Positions 24,681 to 32,852 of a DNA stretch of 36,805 bases are shown here, piece by piece. The first letter of the stretch is position 1. Each line of letters begins with the position of its first letter. Under the pieces are notes generated by a model, which worked only from the letters and a program-made list of their open reading frames with translations, did no database searches and was not told the DNA's origin. This DNA is from Nodosilinea sp. LEGE 07298 (GTDB taxonomy: Bacteria > Cyanobacteriota > Cyanobacteriia > Phormidesmidales > Phormidesmidaceae): positions 1 through 36,805 of the forward strand of contig NZ_JADEXE010000034.1 of the NCBI RefSeq assembly GCF_015207265.1, written 5' to 3'. A program made the position numbers and the translations under genes.

Positions 24681-25169
24681 CTAAGCAATAGTTTCTGAGT
24701 CGGGTCGCCAGGGCAACCAATTATCATCAAGGGCTTGCTCCAGCGAGAAACAAGGACTTTCAGGAACTCGCTTAGCGTCTAGTTTGCTAACCTTAAGAAA
24801 CAACTTTCTACCTTTGATGTACTCATCGGAGTAGCGCTCCCTCAGCGAACTTCTCAGGCTGGGGCTGTCATCTAAAATTTCCTGGATCTCTTGGCGGAAA
24901 TTTTCAATTTCCCTATCCCAGCCAGAGAAGCACCGCTCGCGTTCAGTTTCCCAGTAGCTAAGCTTTAGCAGGTGCTCACAGAGACGTTTCAAGTAGCTAT
25001 TGAGTGATTTCTTATCACTTCTGCCCAAGCTTTCAAGTTCCTCAATTAGGTTCTCCAGGTCGATCGCATCAAAGTTACGAGATTTCAGATGAGCAACCGT
25101 ATTGTCTAGCCAAAGCTGGTAATCCCGGTCGTATAACGACTTGGGTTTGACATCAGTTTCGGTGCTCAT
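24681..25169 (-). CDS. DUF29-family protein
   Basis: 162 residues; ATG 25169 follows a strong AGGAGGAGG. The family features SLYDRDYQLWLDNTVAHLKS, DLENLIEELESLGR and the Trp/Arg-containing ERERCFSGWDREIENF make the assignment clear. The family is common in cyanobacteria, often in many copies; its function is not known to me. All-helical and highly charged. Here it lies 8 bases upstream of the RNase D start on the same strand, a coupled arrangement that does not by itself establish a shared function. Confidence 0.93.
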   Translation of the reverse strand: MSTETDVKPKSLYDRDYQLWLDNTVAHLKSRNFDAIDLENLIEELESLGRSDKKSLNSYLKRLCEHLLKLSYWETERERCFSGWDREIENFRQEIQEILDDSPSLRSSLRERYSDEYIKGRKLFLKVSKLDAKRVPESPCFSLEQALDDNWLPWRPDSETIA

Positions 25170-25225
25170 CTGCGCCTCCTCCTCTGATTGAATCTATGAG
25201 TTGGACAATCTAACTGCGGCAAACT

Positions 25226-26470
25226 TTACTCTAGCCCGCCCAGCGCCTTCGCCACAGTGTTCACATCCTTGTCGCCTCGGCCCGAGGAATTGATCACAAT
25301 GCGGGGGTTACCCGGTAGCTGGGGGCAGAGGGTTTCTAAGTAGGCGAAAGCGTGGGCCGTCTCTAGGGCCGGGATGATACCCTCTAGGCGCGACACCCGC
25401 TGGAAGGCATCAAGCGCCTCCTGGTCGGTAACGCTGTAGTACTCGGCCCGGCCCAAATCTTTCAAGAAGCTGTGCTCGGGGCCAACACCGGGGTAGTCAA
25501 GGCCAGCACTAATGGAGTGAGCCTCGATCACCTGACCGTCGCCATCTTGCAGCAGGTAGCTCATCGCGCCGTGCAGCACACCCACACGCCCAGCTGTCAG
25601 TGTCGCCGCGTGCTTGCCCGTGTCTACGCCGCTGCCCGCCGCCTCAATGCCAATCATCCGCACGCTGGCATCATCGATAAACTCGTGGAACAGGCCCATA
25701 GCGTTCGAGCCGCCGCCCACGCAGGCCATCAGAATGTCGGGTAGACCGCCAAACTTCTCGACACACTGGGCGCGGGTTTCTTCACCGATGATGGCGTGGA
25801 AGTCGCGCACCATCATTGGGTAGGGGTGCGGCCCTGCTACAGACCCAAGAATATAGTGGGTGGTTTCTACATTGGTTACCCAGTCGCGAATCGCCTCGGA
25901 GGTAGCATCTTTGAGCGTGCCCGTGCCCGCCGTCACGCCGCGCACCTCGGCCCCCATTAGCCGCATGCGAAACACGTTCAGCGACTGGCGCTCCATATCT
26001 TGAACGCCCATGTAAATGACGCACTGAAGACCAAAGCGAGCGCACACCGTAGCGGTGGCCACCCCGTGCTGCCCAGCTCCAGTTTCGGCAATAATGCGCT
26101 GCTTGCCCATGCGCTTAGCCAGCAGCACCTGCCCCAGGGCGTTGTTAATCTTGTGCGCACCGGTATGATTCAGGTCTTCGCGCTTGAGGTAAATATCGGG
26201 TCCACTGCCATCGGGGCGGCGGTAGTGGGCGGTGAGCCGCTCAGCGAAGTACAAGGGCGTGGCCCGACCGACGTAGTCTTTCAGCAGCCCGTCCAGTTCG
26301 GCCTTAAAGTCGGCCTCGTTGCGATACTGGTAAAACGCCTGCTCTAGCTCAAAGAGCGCAGGCATAAGCGTTTCGGGCACGTACTTGCCGCCAAACTGGC
26401 CAAAGCGGCCCAGGGCATCGGGGCGAGCGGCGGTTACATCAGGGCGAGGCGAAAGCGGCGTCTGGGTCAC
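25226..26470 (-). CDS. trpB: Tryptophan synthase beta subunit
   Basis: 414 residues from GTG 26470. It condenses indole with serine using pyridoxal phosphate; indole reaches it through a tunnel from TrpA. The PLP-binding lysine is in HTGAHKINN (Lys107), and the phosphate loop is [15 protein letters not shown]. The start region [17 protein letters not shown] and the end [14 protein letters not shown] are family hallmarks. As is usual in cyanobacteria, trpA is not adjacent. A consensus TATAAT on the minus strand at 26507-26512 lies 37 bases before the start and probably drives it; no attenuator-like Trp codon leader is seen. Confidence 0.97.
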   Translation of the reverse strand: MTQTPLSPRPDVTAARPDALGRFGQFGGKYVPETLMPALFELEQAFYQYRNEADFKAELDGLLKDYVGRATPLYFAERLTAHYRRPDGSGPDIYLKREDLNHTGAHKINNALGQVLLAKRMGKQRIIAETGAGQHGVATATVCARFGLQCVIYMGVQDMERQSLNVFRMRLMGAEVRGVTAGTGTLKDATSEAIRDWVTNVETTHYILGSVAGPHPYPMMVRDFHAIIGEETRAQCVEKFGGLPDILMACVGGGSNAMGLFHEFIDDASVRMIGIEAAGSGVDTGKHAATLTAGRVGVLHGAMSYLLQDGDGQVIEAHSISAGLDYPGVGPEHSFLKDLGRAEYYSVTDQEALDAFQRVSRLEGIIPALETAHAFAYLETLCPQLPGNPRIVINSSGRGDKDVNTVAKALGGLE

Positions 26471-26506
26471 AGGCTTGGCGGGGGTGAAGGGTTAGGAGTA
26501 GCCCTC

Positions 26507-26512
26507 ATTATA
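26507..26512 (-). promoter_or_regulatory. Probable -10 element of trpB
   Basis: TATAAT on the minus strand, perfect match to the sigma-70-class -10 consensus, 37 bases before the GTG start of trpB and just after the stop codon of the upstream gene. No good -35 hexamer stands at the proper distance, so activation or weak -35 contact is likely. Confidence 0.55.
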
Positions 26513-26532
26513 GGGAATGCTTTGACCCGATG

Positions 26533-27069
26533 CTAGGCAATCTGGCGCAGTGGCGCTGGGGCCTGTCGGCGCTGCAAGGAATGAATGTGGTGGAACAGTT
26601 CCCAGCAGTATTGCTCTGGCAAACCGCAGGTGGCGGCACCGCGCATGACCACGCTGGAGTACCACTCGTTGGGGGCAATTTCTTCGTGAGTTTTGTTGAT
26701 CACGGAGTAGGTGCGGGTGTCGCCATAGACTCGACCACTGCAATTGACTGTCACCGTTTCGTGGCAGTAGCCCTCTTCGCGCAGGTCTAGCGCTGGGCTG
26801 AGCCGCCAAGGCAGTTGGTAGAGTACCCCTTGCACGGTTGAGCCGGGGTTGGGCACAACATCGAGCACGCCACAGTCGCGCAGTCGCGATCGCCGAAAGA
26901 ACCCCAATCGATAACCCTCCAGCGTGGCGGGGCCAATCACGTAGGCGTGGGTGCTCTCACCCAGCGATCGCTTTAGATCGACCGGGCACATGCAGGAGCC
27001 GTAGGCAAAGTAGTAGAAATTGTCTTCAGAGATGTCTTTGGATGGTTTGAGCGGGATGGGGCTGTCCAT
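26533..27069 (-). CDS. Gamma-glutamylcyclotransferase-like protein
   Basis: 178 residues. The N-terminal FYYFAYGSCMCPVDLKR is the substrate-loop motif of the gamma-glutamylcyclotransferase fold (usual form YGSN, here YGSC), and YRLGFFRRSRLRDCGVLDVVPNPGSTVQGVLYQL is the second family block. Family enzymes release 5-oxoproline from gamma-glutamyl peptides or amines. A candidate general-base Glu lies in LDLREEGYCHETV. The Asn-to-Cys change at the substrate loop is unusual. It sits upstream of trpB on the same strand, but trpB appears to have its own promoter. Confidence 0.8.
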   Translation of the reverse strand: MDSPIPLKPSKDISEDNFYYFAYGSCMCPVDLKRSLGESTHAYVIGPATLEGYRLGFFRRSRLRDCGVLDVVPNPGSTVQGVLYQLPWRLSPALDLREEGYCHETVTVNCSGRVYGDTRTYSVINKTHEEIAPNEWYSSVVMRGAATCGLPEQYCWELFHHIHSLQRRQAPAPLRQIA

Positions 27070-27338
27070 GGGCGATCGTTGAGAGCGAAGGTTGAGAGCG
27101 ATTTGGGGTTAGGGTAGCCGAACCGACCCCTTACCAAAAGGGGATGCGTTAGGAACATCGCCCCAAACGGCAATGTTCCAGCGTGTTTAAATCTATGTAC
27201 AACTATAATCTACGGTTTTCCGGTCGAGATACCGAAGATTATCGCTGTTACCTTCGTTTATATCACTCTATTTCTGAAGGAGAAAGGTTTCTGAACGCAG
27301 CTTTGATAAGTCTTTAAGGTGACCAAAGCAGGGAAACT

Positions 27339-27404
27339 AGAAGCCAGGTTTCTATAGTCAGGGATGCTGGCCTCCGTACTGCAAAGCAGAAACCCGGTTT
27401 CTGC
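27339..27404. repeat. Two copies of the AGAAACC(C)GGTTTCT dispersed palindrome
   Basis: 27339-27353 (AGAAGCCAGGTTTCT) and 27386-27404 (GCAGAAACCCGGTTTCTGC, perfect except for the odd central base). Similar palindromes are scattered in many cyanobacterial genomes. The spacing of about 47 bases lets the two copies also pair with each other. Confidence 0.65.
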
Positions 27405-27469
27405 AGCGGGGGAATGCGCGATCGCGGGGTTTTGGTGCAATGCGGCGCGAGAGTGAGGTTTTAGGTGGC

Positions 27470-27499
27470 TAGGGTGATGCGAGCCGCTATTGCACCCTA
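27470..27499. repeat. Hairpin TAGGGTG/CACCCTA
   Basis: A 7-base stem around a 16-base loop. The end CACCCTAC matches the end of the repeat at 16540-16566, so both probably belong to one dispersed family. Confidence 0.45.
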
Positions 27500-27537
27500 C
27501 GGTCGTCCGCAATGGCGTTGCGGGGAGTGGTTACTTG

Positions 27538-27705
27538 AATGCGATCGCCCGCAACACGATTGTGAGTCGTGACAATGCGATTACGATCGCCCGCAATCTG
27601 GTTGTGAGTGATCATAATGGCGTTGCGATCGCCTGCAACACAACTGCGGGTTATGACAATACGATTGCGATGACTGGTAATAGCAATGCGATCGCTTGCA
27701 ATGTC
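27538..27705 (+). repeat. HIP1-containing tandem repeat, periods all multiples of three
   Basis: Units begin with AAT at 27538, 27574, 27616, 27658 and 27685, with lengths 36, 42, 42, 27 and 21 bases. Each of the first three and the last contains GATCGC within or near GCGATCGC. All lengths are divisible by three, and one plus-strand frame stays open from 27478 to TAG 27775-27777. Its product would show a 14-residue pattern like NAITIARNLVVSDH and NGVAIACNTTAGYD. There is no convincing start codon or ribosome-binding site (TTG 27490 is the first candidate), so I list it as a repeat, not a gene. It overlaps the end of the EF-hand gene by four bases. Confidence 0.65.
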
Positions 27706-27773
27706 AATGCGTCAGCTAAATCTTTGATGTCATCAATCTGCAACGCTGTTGCCCTAGATATGTCTAACTACGT

Positions 27774-28319
27774 TTAGTAAGGCCCAAACATGCCGTTGGC
27801 CGGGTTGTCGGCGTCGTCGCTACAGCAAAACGCGCTGAAGTGCTGCAAAAACTCGGCTTTGGAGAGCCAGCCATCCTGGTCGGCATCGAGCGGTGGAAAC
27901 ACCAGCGGCGCATAGACTGGCGACTCGTTGAAGGCGGCTAGCAGCTGCCCCCATTCTTCCTGATTCACTTTGCCATCTTCATCCTGGTCAAAGACATCGA
28001 AGATGATCTCCATCAGGTTGATAATGTCCTCGGCATGAAGCTCGGTATCGGTTAGACAGTCATCGTAGTAGGCCAGCCATTCGGCGCGGCAAACCTGATG
28101 GTTGTGGGCGGTATCGGCTTTTTTCTCCAGCCCCTGCCACTTACGCATGAGCTTGTCTTGCAGGATCAGGCAGCGGGGCGATCGCAGCGACCAGTTGCGC
28201 AGGGTAGAGAGCTTTTTGAACATCAGCTCAAAGTCTTTTTTGACCAAAACCCCGGTGTAGTCAGAGTCGTACATGCTAAAGAGCTTGGTCAATTTGCGCT
28301 GTTGCAAGTCAGTTAGCAT
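27774..28319 (-). CDS. EF-hand calcium-binding protein (calerythrin-like)
   Basis: 181 residues, cytosolic, no signal peptide. Three canonical EF-hand loops are visible: DSDYTGVLVKKDF (18-30), DQDEDGKVNQEEW (111-123) and DADQDGWLSKAEF (145-157), each with acidic ligands at positions 1, 3 and 5, the third and fourth with Gly at position 6. A fourth, degenerate site (about 69-81) lacks most ligands. This four-hand layout with one dead site is known from calerythrin-type bacterial proteins. Expected role: calcium buffer or sensor. The first loop has Asp instead of Glu at position 12, so its calcium selectivity may be lower. Confidence 0.92.
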   Translation of the reverse strand: MLTDLQQRKLTKLFSMYDSDYTGVLVKKDFELMFKKLSTLRNWSLRSPRCLILQDKLMRKWQGLEKKADTAHNHQVCRAEWLAYYDDCLTDTELHAEDIINLMEIIFDVFDQDEDGKVNQEEWGQLLAAFNESPVYAPLVFPPLDADQDGWLSKAEFLQHFSAFCCSDDADNPANGMFGPY

Positions 28320-28435
28320 GGCCTGTACGTCCCTCTGTCCTGGCAGTTGTCTACAGTCATTAGCCTATAGCACTTTCCGGTTGACTGTTGCTGCGCCTAT
28401 CTATAGAGATGCCTATCCATACGCTGGTCCGTCAA

Positions 28436-28574
28436 CGAGGTAGATCCCAGGATTCTTTTGGACTTTTGCGGAGTTGGTCTGTGAGGGCAGAACCCTGGGA
28501 TCACTGGCGAGGTAGATCCCAGGGTTCTTCTAGGCTTCGGCGGGGTTTGTTGGTCAGGGTAGAACCCTGGGATC
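28436..28574. repeat. Twin stem-loop repeats with 14-base arms
   Basis: Two 67-base units, 28436-28502 and 28508-28574, period 72. Each has arms GATCCCAGGRTTCT and AGAACCCTGGGATC around a 32-base loop; the second unit's arms are perfectly complementary, the first has one mismatch. Loops differ strongly (about half identical) while arms are nearly constant, which suggests selection on the fold or recent arm spread. The right arm of unit 1 and left arm of unit 2 are also complementary across 12 bases, allowing an alternative hairpin. The element ends eight bases after the ABC exporter stop (minus strand) and may terminate it. Confidence 0.85.
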
Positions 28575-28582
28575 TGATGACC

Positions 28583-30442
28583 CTACAAATAGCCAGCGGC
28601 CTGCATGGTAAACAGGCGAGCATAGCGCCCATCCTGCTGTAGCAGTTCCTCGTGGCTGCCCTGCTCAATCAGCTTGCCGTTGGCTAGCACAATAATATTG
28701 TCGGCCCGCCGTACCGTCGAAAAGCGGTGCGAAATCAAAATTGCCATTTGGTTTTGAGTGGCTTCGCGAAACTGCTCAAATAGGCGCGTTTCGGCCTCAG
28801 CATCCATCGCCGAGGTGGGTTCATCGAGCACCAGAATATCGGCATCGGTACGCATGAAGGCGCGAGAGAGAGCAATCTTTTGCCACTGGCCGCCGGAGAG
28901 TTCTTGGCCACCAAAAAACCAGCGCCCAAGCTGGGTGTCGTAGCCCTCGGGCAGCGACTCGATAAACTCGGTGGCGGTGCCCTTGGCGGCGGCGTCCTGC
29001 CAGCGGTGAGCATCCTCAAAGTCGGTGACATCGCCGACGCCAATGTTTTCGCCCACCTTGAACTGGTAGCGCACAAAGTCTTGAAAGATGACGCCAATGC
29101 GCCGCTGCAAAACCTCGGCATTCCACTCTTGCAGGTCGCGGCCATCGAGCAGAATGCGGCCTTGAGACGGCGTATAGAGCCGAGTGAGCAGCTTGATCAG
29201 CGTCGTTTTGCCCGAGCCATTTTCGCCCACGATCGCCATCTTTTCGCCCGGCCTGAGGTGAAAGGAAACCCCCTCCAGCACCAGTCGCTCATTGCCCGGA
29301 TAGGTAAACGACACCTGCTCAAACCGCAGCCCGTCGCTGGGGTCAAGGCCGCGCACCGCCGTTCCCACCTCTGCGGGCACCGGCTGCTCTAGAAACTCGT
29401 AGAGGTTCGACAGGTACAGCCCGTCTTCATACATGCCGCCGATCGCGGTCAGGGAGCTGGCAAAGGTAGTCTGCCCCTGGCGAAACACCGTCAGGTACAT
29501 AGTCAGCTCGCCCAGAGAAATGCGGCCCGCGATCGCCTCCAGCACAATCCAGCAGTAAGCCAGGTAAAACGAGGCCGTACTCAGCAGCCCCAGTCCGTAG
29601 CTCCAGCCGCTGCGGCGCACCGTCAAGCTGCGATCTTCTTTATAGAGGCGTTGAAAAATATCCTCATAGCGCTGCATCAGCAGTGGCCCTAGGCCAAACA
29701 GCTTCACCTCTTTGGCAAAGTCTTCGCGGGCCAGCAGCGCCTCCAGGTAAATTTGCTGCCGGGTTTCGGGCGATCGCCACTTAAACAGGCGAAAGGCCTC
29801 ACCCGCAAACTGAGTCTCGGCAATAAATGCGGGCAGGGTGGCGATCGCCAGCAGCGCCACCGCCCAGCCCGAAAACTGCAGCAGCAGTCCGCCAAAAGTG
29901 ACTAGCGACAGTGCATCCTGCACCACTCCAAAGGTACGATTGACCATGCTCAGAGGCCGCGACGACGCTTCTCGCCGGGCCTGAGTCATCTTGTCGTAAA
30001 ACTCAGAATCTTCGAAGTAGGTCAGCGGCAGGGTCTGGGCTTTTTCGAGAATCATCATGTTGACCCGCTGCCCCAGCAGCACCCGCAGCAGCGACTGGCA
30101 CAGGGCCAACCCCTGGCGCGTGCCCGCGAGCACCGCCACCAGCACCGCCTCGATCGCCAGGTACATTAGCGCCGTTTGGCGATCGGCCACCAGCCCCGAC
30201 TGGGCCGCCACCACCACCGCATCGACAATCAGTTTGCCGACGTAGGCGATCGCCGCTGGCAGCAATCCGGCCACCAGGGTTAGCAACCCCAGGGCTACCG
30301 TCAGCCGCCAGTCGGTCTGCCACACCAGCTGTATCGCCCGCTGCCCGTAGCGGTACATTCCCAGCGACTGGCCCAAATTGCGCCACGGCTTTTTCTGCTT
30401 TGACTTCGAAGCCTGAACCCGTTTTACCCTGTATTTACTCAT
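28583..30442 (-). CDS. ABC exporter, fused membrane domain and ATPase
   Basis: 619 residues, half-transporter that would dimerise. The N-terminal cytosolic stretch is highly basic (YRVKRVQASKSKQKKPWRN). Membrane domain (about 45-350) has five or six helices. The ATPase carries Walker A GENGSGKT, Q-loop FQDFVRYQ, signature LSGGQWQKIALSRA, Walker B ILVLDEPTSAMD and H-loop SHRFS. Tryptophan after LSGGQ (GGQW) is a feature of one branch of multidrug/lipid exporters. The family 2 glycosyltransferase gene lies 107 bases upstream on the same strand; together they may build or export an envelope glycan or glycolipid, an inference from adjacency. Substrate unknown. Confidence 0.93.
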   Translation of the reverse strand: MSKYRVKRVQASKSKQKKPWRNLGQSLGMYRYGQRAIQLVWQTDWRLTVALGLLTLVAGLLPAAIAYVGKLIVDAVVVAAQSGLVADRQTALMYLAIEAVLVAVLAGTRQGLALCQSLLRVLLGQRVNMMILEKAQTLPLTYFEDSEFYDKMTQARREASSRPLSMVNRTFGVVQDALSLVTFGGLLLQFSGWAVALLAIATLPAFIAETQFAGEAFRLFKWRSPETRQQIYLEALLAREDFAKEVKLFGLGPLLMQRYEDIFQRLYKEDRSLTVRRSGWSYGLGLLSTASFYLAYCWIVLEAIAGRISLGELTMYLTVFRQGQTTFASSLTAIGGMYEDGLYLSNLYEFLEQPVPAEVGTAVRGLDPSDGLRFEQVSFTYPGNERLVLEGVSFHLRPGEKMAIVGENGSGKTTLIKLLTRLYTPSQGRILLDGRDLQEWNAEVLQRRIGVIFQDFVRYQFKVGENIGVGDVTDFEDAHRWQDAAAKGTATEFIESLPEGYDTQLGRWFFGGQELSGGQWQKIALSRAFMRTDADILVLDEPTSAMDAEAETRLFEQFREATQNQMAILISHRFSTVRRADNIIVLANGKLIEQGSHEELLQQDGRYARLFTMQAAGYL

Positions 30443-30549
30443 TTTTCTACGATAGCGCCGTAGGGGAATGGGTGAGTGGGTGCGGGAGGTTCTGGTCCCT
30501 ATTCCAAAGTAGACCCGACCTCTTGCCCTGGCGGCGCACTAGCACTCAC

Positions 30550-31452
30550 TCAGACGGCGCTATTTTCTATGGCGGCAACGTCAGCAGGAAAGTCCTTTAG
30601 CTCAGCAATATCCTCATCAGGCTGCACCCCGGTCAGGTATTCGGGATGGTTTAGCTCGCGCACCTTGAGCACAATTAAATACTCGTAAAAGGCTTGTAGG
30701 GTGCACCAGGCCAGCCCCGCCCGGCCATCGCGCCAGCCGCCCAACACAAACATCATGTAGAACCACCGGGCCAGGGGCCGCATGGGCAGCCGCAGCGAGA
30801 GATCCTTTAGGGCGCGGCGGCGCTCCACCTCAGATTTGCCCCAGAACAAGGCCCTCCAATCCACGCAGCCCTTCTGTAGCTGCCGCAGGGTTTCGGCGGC
30901 CTCGTCGGTCGAGTAGCGGTTGTGCTTGTCAATCCAACGGCCTAACCCCTTGCTGCAGGTGTAGTGAGGATAGGTTTCCTGCAAGAACCCCGTCGGCCCA
31001 TCGACCACCTCGCGCTCGGTGTGGCCGTAGTCGTCGAACCACACCTTACCCCGCTGCAACAGCCGCAGTTGGTAGCGCGGAAACTGCGTGCTGCGCCGAA
31101 TCCAACGGCCCATGAACATGACGCGCTCGGCCACGTAGTAGCCCACCTTGTCACCCTGCTGAATAGCCTCTAAACACTCCGCAAACAGCTCCGGCGTCAT
31201 GCGCTCGTCGGCTTCAAGAATGTAGGCCCAGTCGTGGCGGTAAGGTACATTTTCGAGCATCCAGGTGCGCTGCTGGCCGTGGCTGGCAAAGGGATGTTCA
31301 ACAAAGCGAACGGGGTACTGGGTGGCGATCGCTCGGGTGCGATCGCGGCTGCACGAGTCAACCACAATCACATCGTCTGAGAGCAACGCCGACTCAATAC
31401 AGGCGGCAATATCTCGCTCTTCGTCGTGGGTCAGAATAAAAATAGAGAACAT
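30550..31452 (-). CDS. Family 2 glycosyltransferase (WaaE/KdtX-like)
   Basis: 300 residues. The GT-A fold starts at the N-terminus with FSIFILTHDEERDIAACIESA and VDSCSRDRTRAIA, followed by the nucleotide/metal motif ILEADERM and a C-terminal half rich in Trp/Arg (KGLGRWIDKHNRYSTDEA, MRPLARWFYMMFVLGG). The last features recall lipopolysaccharide-core glucosyltransferases of the WaaE/KdtX group, which transfer to LPS core or other envelope lipids. No signal peptide; a hydrophobic C-terminal segment (around 225-240) could touch the membrane. The ABC exporter follows on the same strand. Confidence 0.9.
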   Translation of the reverse strand: MFSIFILTHDEERDIAACIESALLSDDVIVVDSCSRDRTRAIATQYPVRFVEHPFASHGQQRTWMLENVPYRHDWAYILEADERMTPELFAECLEAIQQGDKVGYYVAERVMFMGRWIRRSTQFPRYQLRLLQRGKVWFDDYGHTEREVVDGPTGFLQETYPHYTCSKGLGRWIDKHNRYSTDEAAETLRQLQKGCVDWRALFWGKSEVERRRALKDLSLRLPMRPLARWFYMMFVLGGWRDGRAGLAWCTLQAFYEYLIVLKVRELNHPEYLTGVQPDEDIAELKDFPADVAAIENSAV

Positions 31453-31533
31453 AGGCGCGGTACATCCCAGCGGTAGACAGGAACTCTCCCTGGTTTAGGG
31501 AACCCATTTTGGCCCCCAAACTGAAATCTACTT

Positions 31534-31648
31534 ACCCGCTTTGCCACCAGCCATAGTTCTGAGGCATCTTTACGCTGCCGTTATTGCCGCCAATAAATAG
31601 ATAAGGGGCAGCCAATGGCCACCCCAATCGATAATGAGTAAGGTTCAA
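31534..31648 (-). other. Open frame of 38 codons, possible gene remnant
   Basis: Between csbD and the glycosyltransferase gene, a minus-strand frame beginning at TTG 31648 and closed by TAA at 31532-31534 reads with protein-like composition, including LFIGGNNGSVKMPQNYGWW. There is no ribosome-binding site at the TTG, and a stem-loop (31654-31675) lies just ahead. It might be the tail of a decayed gene or a very small protein. Evidence is only composition. Confidence 0.2.
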
Positions 31649-31653
31649 GCGTG

Positions 31654-31675
31654 AGCGCTAGTGCCTGCTAGCGCT
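31654..31675 (-). terminator. Stem-loop after csbD
   Basis: AGCGCTAG and CTAGCGCT form a perfect 8-base stem with loop TGCCTG, eight bases past the csbD stop on the minus strand. There is no following T-run, so it is a probable rather than certain terminator. Confidence 0.5.
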
Positions 31676-31683
31676 GACATGAC

Positions 31684-31866
31684 TTAGTCAATCGCTTTTT
31701 TCAAAGAATCTTTCACATCTTCTTTGGCGTGAATAGCCTGAGCCTCGGCTTGCTTGGCCTCACCCTCAGCTTTAGCTTTTCTATCGCCTGTAATTTCAGC
31801 GGCTGCGGCCTGCACTTTGCCTTCGATGTTTTCAGCCGTGGCCTTAGCGCGATCTTCTGTAGACAT
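31684..31866 (-). CDS. CsbD-family stress protein
   Basis: 60 residues, the usual CsbD length. The charged, alanine-rich sequence ENIEGKVQAAAAEITGDRKAKAEGEAKQAEAQ contains the family's KVxxxxGxxTGDRxxKxEGExxQ-like pattern. CsbD homologues are small, largely disordered or helical proteins induced by general stress; biochemical role unknown. It has its own stem-loop downstream and diverges from clpR, with about 197 bases between start codons for the promoters. Confidence 0.92.
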   Translation of the reverse strand: MSTEDRAKATAENIEGKVQAAAAEITGDRKAKAEGEAKQAEAQAIHAKEDVKDSLKKAID

Positions 31867-32063
31867 GGTGTGAGTTCCTTAACGCAAATCTACTCTTACC
31901 GTAGAGCTAAGCCCATCGATACCTCATCTACAGCAAGAGCGAAATCGAGCTATGTATTTCGACAGACCATCAGGTGAGGATATCCGTCTTAGGGGCAGCG
32001 TCGAACCCGGCTCTATCCCGCGTTACACTGTTAAAAACCCGTACTTTGGGCGTCTTCGGTCTT

Positions 32064-32747
32064 ATGAGTTTAGAGATTAAAGCCGTGCAGGCACCGTATG
32101 GCGATGCAACGTACCGCACGCCACCCCCAGACTTACCCTCACTGCTGCTGAAAGAGCGCATTGTTTATCTGGGGCTGCCCCTCTTCTCAGGGGATGACAT
32201 TAAGCAGCAGGTGGGCATTGACGTCACCGAGCTGATTATTGCTCAGCTGCTGTTCTTGCAGTTTGACGACCCCGATAAACCCATTTTCTTCTACATCAAC
32301 TCCACCGGCACCTCCTGGTACGACGGCAACATGATTGGCTACGACACCGAAGCCTTTGCCATCTGCGACACCATGAATTACATCAAGCCTCCGGTGCATA
32401 CCATTTGCATTGGTCAGGCGATGGGGTCGGCGGCGGTGATTTTAGCGGCGGGCACCAAGGGCTATAGAGCTAGTTTGCCCCACGCTCGCATTGTGCTTAA
32501 CCAGCCGCGCAGCGGTGCCCAGGGTCAGGCCACCGACATCGAAATTCGGGCCAAAGAAGTGCTCGACAACAAGCGATCGATGATGGACATTTTGGCCAAG
32601 AGTACTGGCAAGAGCACGGAGCAGGTGATGCGCGACTCTGACCGGATGTTCTACATGAACCCCGAGGAAGCCAAGGAGTACGGCATTATCGACCGAGTGC
32701 TGGCCAGCCGCAAAGAGCTGCCCGTGGCGGCTGGAGTCGGTGTTTAG
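32064..32747 (+). CDS. clpR: ClpR, catalytically inactive ClpP paralogue
   Basis: 227 residues from ATG 32064; an upstream in-frame start at 31974 would add 30 residues not seen in the family. The ClpP fold is complete, but the serine motif reads IGQAMGSAAVILAAG where active ClpP has ASMGA, so the nucleophile position is Gly, and the histidine motif reads LPHARIVLNQP, with Asn at the catalytic His. ClpR forms a mixed ring with ClpP3 that works with ClpC in cyanobacteria. The downstream clpP3, 105 bases away on the same strand, confirms the identity. The ClpR subunits in the Synechococcus complex are essential. Confidence 0.95.
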   Translation: MSLEIKAVQAPYGDATYRTPPPDLPSLLLKERIVYLGLPLFSGDDIKQQVGIDVTELIIAQLLFLQFDDPDKPIFFYINSTGTSWYDGNMIGYDTEAFAICDTMNYIKPPVHTICIGQAMGSAAVILAAGTKGYRASLPHARIVLNQPRSGAQGQATDIEIRAKEVLDNKRSMMDILAKSTGKSTEQVMRDSDRMFYMNPEEAKEYGIIDRVLASRKELPVAAGVGV

Positions 32748-32852
32748 GCCCAACTCCTAAGTTCACACTCAAGATTCAATCGCGATCGCCCCTTAGGGTC
32801 GGTCTTAGCTCATCCCAATTTCGTTGTTTTGTTTTTAGGTTGAAAGAGCACT

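Larger units (their letters stand above)
27070..27773. other. 704-base region without an established gene, rich in repeats
   Basis: Contents in order: a TATAAT-like hexamer at 27204-27209 on the plus strand; a Shine-Dalgarno-like GAAGGAG near 27277 without a good start codon; a near-palindromic AGAAGCCAGGTTTCT at 27339-27353 and GCAGAAACCCGGTTTCTGC at 27386-27404, both forms of a dispersed cyanobacterial repeat; a hairpin at 27470-27499; and a HIP1-containing tandem repeat at 27538-27705 inside a 95-codon open frame. It could be a decayed gene or a repeat-rich spacer. Confidence 0.55.

Noticed and set aside
27195-27216. Possible NtcA box (GTA ... TAC) near the TATAAT at 27204
   Set aside because: The two halves are 11 bases apart instead of the required 8, and no gene starts at the right distance.
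28583-31452. Polysaccharide or LPS biosynthesis cluster
   Set aside because: Only one glycosyltransferase and one ABC exporter are adjacent; there are no polymerase, flippase or sugar-nucleotide genes.
31974-32063. 30-residue N-terminal extension of ClpR
   Set aside because: The extension is not found in the family as I know it; ATG 32064 starts at MSLEIKAVQ, which fits known ClpR N-termini.
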